The notes under the pieces: generated by a model
The model's database searches: none
Told to the model about the DNA's origin: nothing
The model's input: the letters and a program-made list of their open reading frames with translations, nothing else
Translations under genes and position numbers: made by a program
DNA from: an uncultured Bacilli bacterium
Lineage (GTDB): Bacteria > Bacillota_I > Bacilli_A > RF39 > UBA660
Length of the DNA stretch: 46,983 bases
Assembly: GCA_947631155.1 (NCBI GenBank)
Contig: CANRKG010000010.1
Span: forward strand, 1-46,983
Direction of reading: 5' to 3'
In this document: positions 17,713-26,100 of the stretch, one piece after another
Position numbering within the stretch: the first letter of the stretch is position 1
Layout of the letters: every line of letters begins with the position of its first letter

Positions 17713-18111
17713 ATGATAGTACATGCTTTTAGACTTACAAAGGGACAAGATTTAAAGAAAGAATTGGAAAAATATGTTGAAAACAAAAAAATAAAAGCAG
17801 GAGTAATTGTCTCTTGTGTTGGATGCTTATATGAAGCTGTAATTCGTAATGCTAACGGAAAAGATTGTATAAGAATAAACAAAGATTTAGAAATAGTGTC
17901 TGTTACAGGAACATTTTCAATAGATGGTTGTCACATTCATATAGCTGTATCAGATGAAAATTTAAAGACTTATGGAGGTCATTTAAAAGAGGGGTGTCTA
18001 GTTAATACTACTGCTGAAGTTGTTATTTTTGAATTAGAAGAATATGAATTTAGAAGAGAAATGGATAATAATACAGGATATAAAGAAATTGTAATTAACA
18101 AGTTAGTATAA
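17713..18111 (+). CDS. PPC-domain (DUF296) protein
   Basis: 132 residues covering one whole PPC (plant and prokaryote conserved, DUF296) domain: AFRLTKGQDLKKELEKYV at the start, GVIVSCVGCLYEAVIR near 35, SVTGTFS near 73, CHIHIAVSD near 83 and GGHLKEGCLV near 97. The conserved His pair in HIH and GGH are present. The family binds DNA in plants via added AT-hooks, which are absent here; the bacterial role is not settled. AAGGAG lies about 8 nt before the ATG. It is a stand-alone gene between two unrelated units. Confidence 0.85.
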   Translation: MIVHAFRLTKGQDLKKELEKYVENKKIKAGVIVSCVGCLYEAVIRNANGKDCIRINKDLEIVSVTGTFSIDGCHIHIAVSDENLKTYGGHLKEGCLVNTTAEVVIFELEEYEFRREMDNNTGYKEIVINKLV

Positions 18112-18118
18112 AATTATA

Positions 18119-18146
18119 TTGATAAAATCTAATTTTATGTTATAAT
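18119..18146 (+). promoter_or_regulatory. sigma-A type promoter of the repeat-protein gene
   Basis: TTGATA (18119-18124), 16 bp spacer, TATAAT (18141-18146) with TG one base upstream (extended -10). It lies 33 bp before the start codon at 18179 and just after the PPC stop. Confidence 0.7.
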
Positions 18147-18178
18147 AGAGTTAATCATTTAACTGGGGGAAAAGTGTT

Positions 18179-19447
18179 ATGAAAAAAGTAGATATAGAAG
18201 AATTAAGAGAATTTTTAACCGGGAAATTAGCTAAATATAAAAAACATAACAGAAAAGGGTTAAAAAATCATATCAAATTAGATATAGAAAAAAAGATATT
18301 ACAGGAAATTCTTTTTGAAGATAATAAAATTGCTCTGCCAGATAATTTATGGAAACTATTAGATTTAAGTGATGTATCATTTGATGGGATTGATGTTGAA
18401 GAAGTAAATTTTGCCGGAAGTAAGGGAGTAGTAATAAATCCCCAAAAAGTAAAAGGTAAAAGTTTAGCCAAAACAACATTAACAGATGTAGAAATAGAAG
18501 GTTCTTTTGATGATGTTTATTTCCAACAAACAGATTTTACAGGAAGTAAAGGAGCAGTCCTAGATCCTCAAAAAGTAAGAAATAAAAGTTTATATCTAAC
18601 AAAACTAACAGATGTAGAAATAAAAGGTTCATTTAATGGTGTTGATATTGTGGGAACAGATTTCACAGGAAGTAAGGGAGCAGTCCTAGATCCCCAAAAA
18701 ATAAACAATAAAAATTTATTTCAAACAAAATTAACAGATGTAATAATAAAAGGTTCGCTAGATGGTGCATGTGTTAAAGGAACAGATTTTACAGGAAGTA
18801 AAGGAGCAGTCCTAGATCCCCAAAAAGTAACAGAAAAAAGCTTATATAAAACAATATTAACAGATGTAGAAATAAAGGGTTTATTAGATAATGTTGATGT
18901 TCGCTGTGCAAACTTTGCAGGAAGCAAAGGAGCAGTCCTAGATCCTCAAACAGTACTATTAAAAAGCTTATGTAACACAACATTAACAGATGTAGAGATA
19001 AAAGGTGTATTTGATGATGTTAATGTTACAAAAACAAACTTTGCAGGAAGCAGCGGTGTAGTCCTAGACCCTCAAAAGGTATGGGCTAAGTCGTTACTTG
19101 GAACAATATTAACAAATGTAGAGATAAAAGGTGTATTTGATGATGTTAATGTTACATATGCAGATTTTACTGGAAGTAAGGGAGCAGTTATAGATCCCCA
19201 AAAAATAAACGGTAAAAATTTAAGTATAACAAAATTGAAAGATGTGGAAATAGATGGTTCATTTGATGGTGTTGTTTTTACATGGGCAAACTTCACAGGA
19301 AGCAAAGGAGCAGTCATGGATTTAGATGAAGCAAAAAAAGCAAAACAATATGGTGCTAATTTAACAAATGTAGAAATAATCGGATTAGATAAATCGCAAG
19401 AAATAAAACAAAAAATAGCTGACTCATTTCAAAAAATAAAAAAATAA
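18179..19447 (+). CDS. 42-residue tandem-repeat protein, pentapeptide-repeat-like
   Basis: 422 residues. A helical N-terminus (1-70) is followed by eight units of 42 residues from about residue 76, with the consensus DFTGSKGAVLDPQKV..KSL..T.LTDVEIKGSFDGVDV..T. The A/T-D/N-F-x-G spacing, with regular hydrophobics and small residues, is like pentapeptide repeats and suggests a right-handed beta-helix; a named function is not readable. Pentapeptide proteins include DNA mimics and scaffolds, but nothing here picks one. There is no signal peptide or membrane segment, so it is probably cytosolic. GGGG before the ATG at 18179 serves as the ribosome site. It has its own promoter and terminator. Confidence 0.75.
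   Translation: MKKVDIEELREFLTGKLAKYKKHNRKGLKNHIKLDIEKKILQEILFEDNKIALPDNLWKLLDLSDVSFDGIDVEEVNFAGSKGVVINPQKVKGKSLAKTTLTDVEIEGSFDDVYFQQTDFTGSKGAVLDPQKVRNKSLYLTKLTDVEIKGSFNGVDIVGTDFTGSKGAVLDPQKINNKNLFQTKLTDVIIKGSLDGACVKGTDFTGSKGAVLDPQKVTEKSLYKTILTDVEIKGLLDNVDVRCANFAGSKGAVLDPQTVLLKSLCNTTLTDVEIKGVFDDVNVTKTNFAGSSGVVLDPQKVWAKSLLGTILTNVEIKGVFDDVNVTYADFTGSKGAVIDPQKINGKNLSITKLKDVEIDGSFDGVVFTWANFTGSKGAVMDLDEAKKAKQYGANLTNVEIIGLDKSQEIKQKIADSFQKIKK
18407..19410 (+). repeat. 126-bp coding tandem repeat, about eight units
   Basis: The phrase GGAAGTAAAGGAGCAGTC and close variants recurs every 126 bp (near 18416, 18542, 18668, 18794, 18920, 19046, 19172 and 19298). Units 2-5 are the most alike at DNA level, which points to recent unit duplication or gene conversion. 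No base is added outside the 42-codon period. Confidence 0.85.
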
Positions 19448-19452
19448 AAAAA

Positions 19453-19480
19453 TTAAAAGACCTAGATATAGGTTTTTTTA
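19453..19480 (+). terminator. terminator of the repeat-protein gene
   Basis: AAAGACCTA pairs with TAGGTTTTTTT around a GATA loop (core ACCTA 19459-19463 with TAGGT 19468-19472), ending in a T-run. Confidence 0.7.
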
Positions 19481-19537
19481 GTTTAGTAATTTTAAATGTT
19501 TATTTACCTAAACTATTAGATTGATAAAAATTAACTG

Positions 19538-19566
19538 TTGACATTTTTGCAAGGTTATGCTAATTT
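19538..19566 (+). promoter_or_regulatory. promoter of secE-nusG
   Basis: TTGACA (19538-19543), 17 bp, TAATTT (19561-19566) with TG one base upstream. It lies 58 bp before secE. The rpmG gene often found ahead of secE is not present here. Confidence 0.6.
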
Positions 19567-19623
19567 AATAACAAGCACATAGGTGTTTTTATTTTGTTAT
19601 AAAATATAGGAAAAGGTGATAAT

Positions 19624-19944
19624 ATGGCTGAGATTGTAAAATCTAAACAAAGAAAGCAGTTAGTAAAGATTGAAGAAACAAAAGAAGAAGAAAAAGAAGT
19701 TAAAAATAATAAAAAAAATAGTCCTAATAAAAAAGAAGAAAAAGAAGAAAACAAACAAAATCTATGGGAAAGATTTGTATCATTTTGTCATGGTGTAAAA
19801 TCAGAATTTACTAGAGTACGCTGGACTTCAAAAAAAGATATGGTAAAATATTCAATTGCAACAATTGCTTTTATTATATTTTGCTCTTTATTCTTTTATG
19901 GAGTAGATGCTATTTTTGCGTTAATACAATCATTATTTAAATAG
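19624..19944 (+). CDS. secE: preprotein translocase subunit SecE
   Basis: Essential small subunit of the SecYEG channel. 106 residues: a long, highly charged Lys/Glu/Asn-rich N-terminal extension (about 1-45), then the conserved amphipathic helix WERFVSFCHGVKSEFTRVRW and the single membrane segment YSIATIAFIIFCSLFFYGVDAIF near the C-terminus. RVRWTSKKDM matches the SecE signature. Typical Bacilli SecE has 55-75 residues; the extra length is the charged extension. AAAGGTGA precedes the ATG. nusG follows after 19 bp, the standard pairing. Confidence 0.92.
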   Translation: MAEIVKSKQRKQLVKIEETKEEEKEVKNNKKNSPNKKEEKEENKQNLWERFVSFCHGVKSEFTRVRWTSKKDMVKYSIATIAFIIFCSLFFYGVDAIFALIQSLFK

Positions 19945-19963
19945 GATATAAGGAGGAATAAAG

Positions 19964-20497
19964 ATGGAAAAACAATGGTATGTAGTAAATACTTATTCAG
20001 GTCATGAAAATAAAGTAAAAGAAAAACTAGAGATGAGAGCAGAATCTATGGATATGGAAGATTGTATCTTTAGAGTTATTGTTCCTGAAGAAAAGGTAGT
20101 AGAAGTAAAAGATGGAGTAACTAAAGAAAAAAATAGGAAGATGTTCCCAGGATATATCTTAGTTGAAATGGTTATGACTGATGATGCTTGGTATGTTGTT
20201 CGTAATACTCCTGGAGTAACAGGTTTTATTGGTTCTAGTGGAAAAGGAGCAAAGCCAACGCCTTTACAACCATATGAAGTGGATAAAATTCTTAATAATA
20301 TGGGAATTTCTAGAATTGATGTTGATACTGAATTAGAAGTCGGTTTAAATGTTAAAATTATATCAGGACCATTTAATGGTATGTTTGGTAAAATTGAATC
20401 AATTGATTTACCAAATCAGAAAGTAAATTTGCTTGTTGATTTATTTGGTCAAGAAACTTCAGTTGAAGTTGATTTAAATCAAATTGAGAAAGCATAG
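19964..20497 (+). CDS. nusG: transcription termination/antitermination factor NusG
   Basis: Binds RNA polymerase at the clamp and couples or paces transcription. 177 residues: NGN domain from WYVVNTYSGHENKVKEKL at residue 5, FPGYILVEMVMTDDAWYVVRNTPGVTGFIG in the middle, and a C-terminal KOW domain (LNVKIISGPFNGMFGKIESI). The usual family length is about 180. AAGGAGG precedes the ATG by a normal distance. It shares the secE transcript. No terminator is evident after it and the next promoter begins about 40 bp on. Confidence 0.96.
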   Translation: MEKQWYVVNTYSGHENKVKEKLEMRAESMDMEDCIFRVIVPEEKVVEVKDGVTKEKNRKMFPGYILVEMVMTDDAWYVVRNTPGVTGFIGSSGKGAKPTPLQPYEVDKILNNMGISRIDVDTELEVGLNVKIISGPFNGMFGKIESIDLPNQKVNLLVDLFGQETSVEVDLNQIEKA

Positions 20498-20540
20498 TTT
20501 GCATAAATAATGATATTTGATAATAAAATTGAGTAAATTC

Positions 20541-20569
20541 TTGCAAAAATAAAGAGTTTATGTTATTAT
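20541..20569 (+). promoter_or_regulatory. promoter of rplK-rplA
   Basis: TTGCAA (20541-20546), 17 bp, TATTAT (20564-20569) with TG upstream (extended -10). The expected start is near 20576, giving a leader of about 100 nt before rplK. Confidence 0.65.
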
Positions 20570-20598
20570 TTAAGGGCTATATTAATTAAATATAGATT

Positions 20599-20647
20599 AA
20601 GTGGGAGGCAAAACCTATTAAAGCGGTAATAGCTATTTGGACCACTC
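20599..20647 (+). promoter_or_regulatory. L1-type autoregulatory leader before rplK
   Basis: AGTGGGAGG (20600-20608) and GGACCACT (20639-20646) form a stem with an internal loop, like the L1 binding site of 23S rRNA and of known L11-L1 operon leaders. L1 is expected to bind here and repress translation. Assignment is from motif and position only. Confidence 0.55.
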
Positions 20648-20677
20648 GCGAAAACAAAATAAAAGGAGGCGTTTTTC

Positions 20678-21121
20678 GTGGCAAAAGAAGCTGTAAAGAA
20701 AATAAAATTACAAATTCCAGCAGGAAAAGCAACCCCAGCTCCACCAGTAGGAACTGTGTTAGGTCCAGCAGGAATTAATTTACAAGAGTTTTGTACAAAA
20801 TATAATGATGCTACTAGAGATAAAATGGGAGATATTTTACCAGTAGAAATATCAATATATGAGGATAGAAGTTTTGATTTTATTATTAAAACTCCACCTA
20901 CAAGTTTCTTGTTAAAGAAATATGCAAAAATTAATAAAGGTTCTGTTAAAGGGGCAACAGAAACTGTTGCTACACTAACTAAAGACCAATTGAAGGAAAT
21001 TGCTGAGATAAAATTACCTGATTTAAATGCATATAATGTTGATGATGCAATGAAAATTGTTGCAGGTACAGCAAGAAACATGGGAATTGCAGTTGAAGGT
21101 TTAGAAGACACTGCTGAATAG
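20678..21121 (+). CDS. rplK: 50S ribosomal protein L11
   Basis: Part of the GTPase-associated centre of the 50S subunit; binds 23S rRNA with L10. 147 residues. Seen: IKLQIPAGKATPAPPVGTVLGPAGINLQEF near the N-terminus (proline-rich switch) and PDLNAYNVDDAMKIVAGTARNMGI at the C-terminus. GTG start at 20678 lies 9 nt after AAGGAGG. The N-terminal segment is a little diverged (VKKIKLQIPAG) but full length. rplA follows after 79 bp, which contain a second structured element. Confidence 0.96.
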   Translation: MAKEAVKKIKLQIPAGKATPAPPVGTVLGPAGINLQEFCTKYNDATRDKMGDILPVEISIYEDRSFDFIIKTPPTSFLLKKYAKINKGSVKGATETVATLTKDQLKEIAEIKLPDLNAYNVDDAMKIVAGTARNMGIAVEGLEDTAE

Positions 21122-21138
21122 TAAAAATAGGGTTTACC

Positions 21139-21187
21139 TATGTGGAAGGAATGTCCGCTTGCATGAATTCCGTATAATAACCACATA
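21139..21187 (+). promoter_or_regulatory. second L1-like hairpin, between rplK and rplA
   Basis: TATGTGG (21139-21145) pairs with CCACATA (21181-21187), and inside it GGAAT (21148-21152) pairs with ATTCC (21167-21171). GTGGAAGG at its foot resembles the GTGGGAGG of the leader before rplK. The 3' stem strand ends right at the rplA AAGGAGG, so folding could control rplA translation. Function is inferred. Confidence 0.5.
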
Positions 21188-21200
21188 AGGAGGAAAAATA

Positions 21201-21896
21201 ATGAAAAATAGAAGTAAAAAATATAAAGATGCTGTTTCTAAAATTGAAAAAAATAAAGTATATTCAAAAGATGAAGCGGTTAAATTAGTAAAAGAAACTT
21301 CAATTAGTAAATTTGATGGATCTATCGAAATTGCTATGAGATTAAATGTTGATCCTAAAAAAGCAGATCAACAATTAAGAGGAGCTATCGTTTTACCAAA
21401 GGGTACAGGAAAAACTGTTAGAGTATTAGTTATTGCTAAAGGTGATAATGCTAAGAAAGCAGTTGCTGCAGGTGCTGATTATGTTGGTGATGTTGATATG
21501 ATTGAAAAGATCGAAAAAGAAAATTGGTTTGAATTCGATACAATGATAGCCACACCAGATATGATGCCATTACTAGGTAAAATTGGTAAGGTATTAGGAC
21601 CTAGAGGGTTAATGCCAAATCCTAAGACAGGAACAGTTACTATGGATGTAGAAAAAGCAATTTCAGAAGTAAAAGCTGGAAGAGTTGAATATAGAACAGA
21701 TTCTTATGGAAATATTCATGGAATTATTGGAAAAGCATCTTTTTCTGAAGAAGATTTATTAGAAAATTTAAATGCATTTGTAGCTCATATCTTAAAAATT
21801 AAACCTTCTACAGTAAAAGGTGATTATATTAAGAATATATCTATATCTTCTACTATGGGTCCTGGAATAAAAATTGAAAACAATTTTGACAAATAG
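21201..21896 (+). CDS. rplA: 50S ribosomal protein L1
   Basis: Binds 23S rRNA at the L1 stalk, helps release E-site tRNA, and represses its own operon. 231 residues, the family length. Seen: the signature [44 protein letters not shown], given here by its positions (about residues 94-140) and key residues [25 protein letters not shown] follows. The ATG lies after AAGGAGG. The last codons overlap the promoter of rplJ. Confidence 0.96.
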   Translation: MKNRSKKYKDAVSKIEKNKVYSKDEAVKLVKETSISKFDGSIEIAMRLNVDPKKADQQLRGAIVLPKGTGKTVRVLVIAKGDNAKKAVAAGADYVGDVDMIEKIEKENWFEFDTMIATPDMMPLLGKIGKVLGPRGLMPNPKTGTVTMDVEKAISEVKAGRVEYRTDSYGNIHGIIGKASFSEEDLLENLNAFVAHILKIKPSTVKGDYIKNISISSTMGPGIKIENNFDK

Positions 21897-21914
21897 AAGA
21901 ATATAGTATATAAT
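21886..21914 (+). promoter_or_regulatory. consensus promoter of rplJ-rplL
   Basis: TTGACA (21886-21891), exactly 17 bp, TATAAT (21909-21914): full match to the housekeeping consensus. The -35 lies in the last codons of rplA. Start expected near 21921. Confidence 0.85.
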
Positions 21915-21920
21915 AAAGAC

Positions 21921-22022
21921 AATTTATTGGTGCCATAGACAGTAGGTATAAAAATAAATCCTACCGAGGACAAACTTTTGAGTTCTTGAATGTCTATTTT
22001 AAGGACTCTTTTTTATGGCATC
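21921..22022 (+). ncRNA. L10 leader RNA with attenuator
   Basis: Matches the known L10 leader (Rfam family by memory) in place and motif: AGACAGTAGGT and CCTACCGAGG form the protein-binding kink-turn stem near 21936-21969. GGTGCCATA (about 21929-21937) can pair with TATGGCATCC (22014-22023). GAGTTCTT (21980-21987) pairs with AAGGACTC (22001-22008), followed by six T: an intrinsic terminator. Binding of L10(L12) would be expected to favour termination. No search was run. Confidence 0.8.
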
Positions 22023-22047
22023 CCTAAATAAATTAAGGAGGTGTTTT

Positions 22048-22542
22048 ATGGCAAATGCAAAGATTTTAGAAGCTAAGCAAAAAATTATCGATGAAATTAA
22101 ATCGCGTGTAGAAGCATCTAAATCAGTAGTGTTGTTTGATTATCGTGGAATCACTGATAGCGAAGCTAAAGAATTAAGAGTCAAATTAAGAGAAGCTAAT
22201 TCTGATTATAAGGTATACAAAAATACTTTGATGGTTCGCGCTTTTGATGATTTAAAAATTGATATTAAAGACAGTTTAGTTGGTCCAAGTGCTTTTGCTT
22301 ATGGAGAAGATCAAGTTGGAACAATTAAAATCTTAACTAATTTTGCAAAAGAACATCCATCAGTAATTTTAAAAGTAGGGATTGTAGATGGTGAAATAGC
22401 AGACAAGGCTAAATTAGCTGAATATGCAACTATTCCATCAAGAGACGGTCTACTTACAATGCTTGCTGGTGGAATGATAGGACTTGTAAAAGACTTATCA
22501 ATATGCTTAGACTTATATAGTCAACAAAAAGAAGAAAATTAA
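22048..22542 (+). CDS. rplJ: 50S ribosomal protein L10
   Basis: Base of the L7/L12 stalk; its C-terminal helix carries the L7/L12 dimers. 164 residues. Seen: [42 protein letters not shown] near the N-terminus (positions about 10-51, key residues DYRGIT) and [11 protein letters not shown] near 58. The ATG at 22048 follows AAGGAGGT at 22035-22042 by 5 nt; an upstream in-frame ATG at 22015 sits in the leader's terminator and is rejected. rplL follows after 26 bp. Confidence 0.95.
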   Translation: MANAKILEAKQKIIDEIKSRVEASKSVVLFDYRGITDSEAKELRVKLREANSDYKVYKNTLMVRAFDDLKIDIKDSLVGPSAFAYGEDQVGTIKILTNFAKEHPSVILKVGIVDGEIADKAKLAEYATIPSRDGLLTMLAGGMIGLVKDLSICLDLYSQQKEEN

Positions 22543-22568
22543 TAATTAAATTTAAGGAGGAAAATATA

Positions 22569-22940
22569 ATGGCTAAATTAACTAAAGAAGAATTTATTAG
22601 TAGTTTAAAAGAAATGAATTTATTAGAAATTAAAGAATTAGTAGATGCAATGAAGGAAGAATTTGGAGTAGATCCATCTGCTGTAGCAGTTGCTGCACCA
22701 GCAGCTGCAGGAGATGCTTCAGCTGCTGCACCAAGTACAGTAACTGTTAGTATTGCTGATCCAGGTGCTGGAAAAGTTGCAGTAATCAAAGTAGTTCGTG
22801 AAATTACTGGATTAGGATTAAAAGAATCTAAAGATATCGTTGATGCTAATGGTGTTGTTAAAGAAAATATATCTACTGATGAAGCTAATGAAATTAAAGC
22901 TAAGCTTGAAGAAGCTGGTGCTACTGTAGAAGTTAAGTAA
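22569..22940 (+). CDS. rplL: 50S ribosomal protein L7/L12
   Basis: Stalk protein that recruits translation GTPases. 123 residues: N-terminal dimerisation helices ([27 protein letters not shown]), an Ala-rich hinge ([13 protein letters not shown]), and the C-terminal factor-binding domain with [20 protein letters not shown] and a closing [17 protein letters not shown] precedes the ATG. The stop codon lies within the terminator stem, so the operon ends here. Confidence 0.97.
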   Translation: MAKLTKEEFISSLKEMNLLEIKELVDAMKEEFGVDPSAVAVAAPAAAGDASAAAPSTVTVSIADPGAGKVAVIKVVREITGLGLKESKDIVDANGVVKENISTDEANEIKAKLEEAGATVEVK

Positions 22941-22955
22941 TTAACTTCTTTTTTT
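22929..22955 (+). terminator. terminator of rplJ-rplL
   Basis: GAAGTTAA (22929-22936) pairs with TTAACTTC (22941-22948) around GTAA, with eight T following. The stem starts in the last codons of rplL and the stop codon lies at the stem-loop junction. Confidence 0.85.
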
Positions 22956-23060
22956 ATATAAATTTCTTTCTTAATTTGTATTCAATTATAGCAAATTTGA
23001 AAATTTAAATAATTTAGGAAATAGTTGAATAATTAAGGAAAATATTTTTTTGAAAAAACT

Positions 23061-23088
23061 TTGAAAAATATTCAAGTAATGTTATAAT
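23061..23088 (+). promoter_or_regulatory. promoter of the type VII secretion locus
   Basis: TTGAAA (23061-23066), 16 bp, TATAAT (23083-23088) with TG one base upstream. It lies 44 bp ahead of the essC start, after a gap of about 100 bp from the rplL terminator that holds no gene. Confidence 0.7.
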
Positions 23089-23131
23089 TATTTTATAATA
23101 AGGGAAGAATAGAGAAGGATTGGTGATTTAA

Positions 23132-26100
23132 ATGTTATTATATATTTTACATAGTGATAGAATATATACATTTAGATTACCTAAAGAAGTATCAGGTAGT
23201 TATATTTTAACGGACTGTGATTCGGAAGGTAGAGTAAGAAATCTAGCAAATATTTCATCTGAAAATGGAAAATGGGTTATAAATTCAAATGATGAAGCTA
23301 CTTTAGTATCTGGAAATAATTATGTTAATAAACTTGAACTAAATAGTTTTTGCTTTTATACATTAAAATATTTGAAAAAAGAAAATATCATACTATATAC
23401 TTTACCTGGTAATGATTCTAGCTATAATATATATTCTGTAAATTTTGATACATCGTTATTATTTGGTAATGACTCAAAATGTGATGTGGTCTTTTTATCT
23501 CAAAATATTGCACCAAAACAATTTAAGATAAATAATAATAATGGAATTTGGGAATATCAAAATTTATCTCCAAATATTCCAATTTATATTAATAAAAAAC
23601 GTATTGATAAATCAAATTTATATAGTTTTGATAGTATTTTTGTTATGGGTCTAAATATTGTACTATTGGGAAATAAGCTATTAATTAGTGCACCCAATGG
23701 TACATTAAATTTTATAAATAATAAAATTCAGAAAAATAGTAATCAGCTATGTGTTCCAGATAGTAAAACTGAAGAAATATCAAAAGATTTTTATAATCAG
23801 AACGATTATTTTTCAAAATCTCCTGTATTTAGAAAAAAGACAGAAAAATATAACATAACCTTTTTAACTCCAGGAGAAAAGATAAAAAATGATGGAATGT
23901 CACTAATGTCACAATTAGTTCCTGCAGGTTTGATGAGTATAACATCATTAGTTTCTGTATATTATTCAATTCAAAATTACAGTAAAGGTAAATTAGATAA
24001 AGAATCTTATACTACAACAATGATTATGGGTGTGGTAATGTTACTAACTGGTATAGTTTGGCCTGTTATTGAATATGGTGCTAGTAAAATTAGAAATGTA
24101 ATTACAGAAAGAGTACGAGTTCATAATTATAAGAGATATTTAAAACGAAAAAGAAAACAATTGCAAACTATAGTTACAGAACAGAAAGGTATTCTAGAAT
24201 TTAATAGTTTATCTTTAGCAGAATGTGAAAATATAATTCAAAAGAGAACTTCATATTTATACTCTAGAAATATAGATTCTGAATCATTTTTATCAATAAG
24301 ATTTGGTGTAGGTAAGATTGTATCAAATATAGATTTTGATTATAAAAGACCTGAACTAATAGTTGATAATGAAAAATTACTTGATAGAGTAGATGAATTG
24401 ATAGAAGAATATAAATATATAAATGATGCTCCATTTAGTATAAATTTAAAAAATGAATCTTTAGCTATAATTAATAGTAGTGGTTATTATAATCCGTTAC
24501 TTAATTCAGTAATATTACAGCTTATTACATTACATGATTATAAAAACTTGAAACTAGTAGTATTTACATCAGAATTTTCTAGTTTAAATAAAATTAAAAA
24601 TTTAAATCATTGTTGGAGTGATGACAAAACTATTAGATATTTTGCTTTGAATTTAAAAGATGCTGAAAATATTTCAAGTGAGTTAGTTAAAATATTTAAT
24701 AAAAACAAAAGTTCAAATGGTCAATCTGATAAAAGTAATATTCCAAATTATTATTTAGTAATATCTGACTGTATTGAAAAATATAGAGGCCTTTCTTTAG
24801 TTGAAAAAATTATGGCAGATGGAAAAAATTCTGGATTCAGTATGTTGATGTTTAGTGAAAAAATGTCAAATGTACCTACAGGTTGTGATTCGTTTGTTGT
24901 TTATAGTGATACAGAAGGCTCATACTTTAAATCTGAAATGGAAGAGGGAGCTAACTTTAAATTTAAACCTGAATTTTTAGACAAAAGTATAGATCTTAAT
25001 AAATGTATTGAATTATTATCTAATATTCCAATTAAAATTGAAAGTGAAGCCCAAGGATTATTACCAGATAAACTAGGATTTTTGGAAATGTATGGTGTTG
25101 GTAATCTAGAACAGTTAAATATCATTAATAGATGGAATACATCTTCCGTTGTAAGTAGTTTATCAGCCCCTATAGGAGTAGATGCTAGTTCAAATGTATT
25201 GACGCTTGATTTACATGAAAAGAAACATGGTCCACACGGTCTTATAGCTGGTATGACTGGTTCTGGTAAATCTGAATTTATAGTTACATACATATTATCA
25301 TTAGCTATAAATTATAGCCCTAAAGAAGTCCAATTTGTTCTTATAGATTATAAAGGTGGTGGACTTGCTGGAGCTTTTGAAAATAGGAAAACAGGTGTAA
25401 AACTTCCACATTTAGTTGGAACCATTACAAATTTAGATAAATCTGAAATGAACAGAACATTAGTTTCTATAAAAAGTGAATTACAAAGACGTCAGAAAAA
25501 GTTTAATGAAGCAAAAGAACTTTTAAATACAGGAAGTATTGATATTTATAAATATCAGAGTTTAGTTAGAGAAGGAACTTTAAAAGAAAGTATGTCACAT
25601 TTATTTATTATATGTGATGAGTTCGCTGAATTAAAGGCGCAACAACCAGACTTTATGGATGAATTAGTAAGTGCTGCTCGTATTGGACGTAGTTTGGGTA
25701 TACATTTGATTCTAGCTACTCAGAAGCCAAGTGGTGTTGTAGATGATCAGATTTGGTCAAATTCAAAATTTAAAGTTTGTTGTAAAGTTCAAACAGTAGA
25801 AGATAGTAAAGATATGATAATGAGACCAGATGCTGCATATTTGAAAGAATCCGGAAGATTTTATTTATTAGTTGGTTATGATCAATACTTTGTTGAAGGA
25901 CAATCAGGGTATTCAGGAGTCCAATATATCCCTTCTTCTAAAGCTATATCTAAAATAGATAATTCAATTTCTTTTATTAATAACATAGGTGATATATATA
26001 AAAGTATCTCTAATAAAGATGATATATCAAAGAATAATAATCAAAGTCTGGGTGAAGAACTTAATAATATTTTAAAATATATAGTCGATATTTCAAAAGA

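Noticed and set aside
18400-19410. CRISPR array from the regular repeats
   Set aside because: The repeats are 126 bp apart, keep one reading frame, and translate to a 42-residue protein repeat; there are no unique spacers or cas genes.
20566-21186. Minus-strand ORF of 206 codons over rplK
   Set aside because: It is antisense to the clear L11 gene and its translation has no recognisable motif; it is a shadow of biased codon use.
24901-25293. Minus-strand ORF of 130 codons within essC
   Set aside because: It is antisense to the conserved EssC ATPase region, with no ribosome site or known motif.
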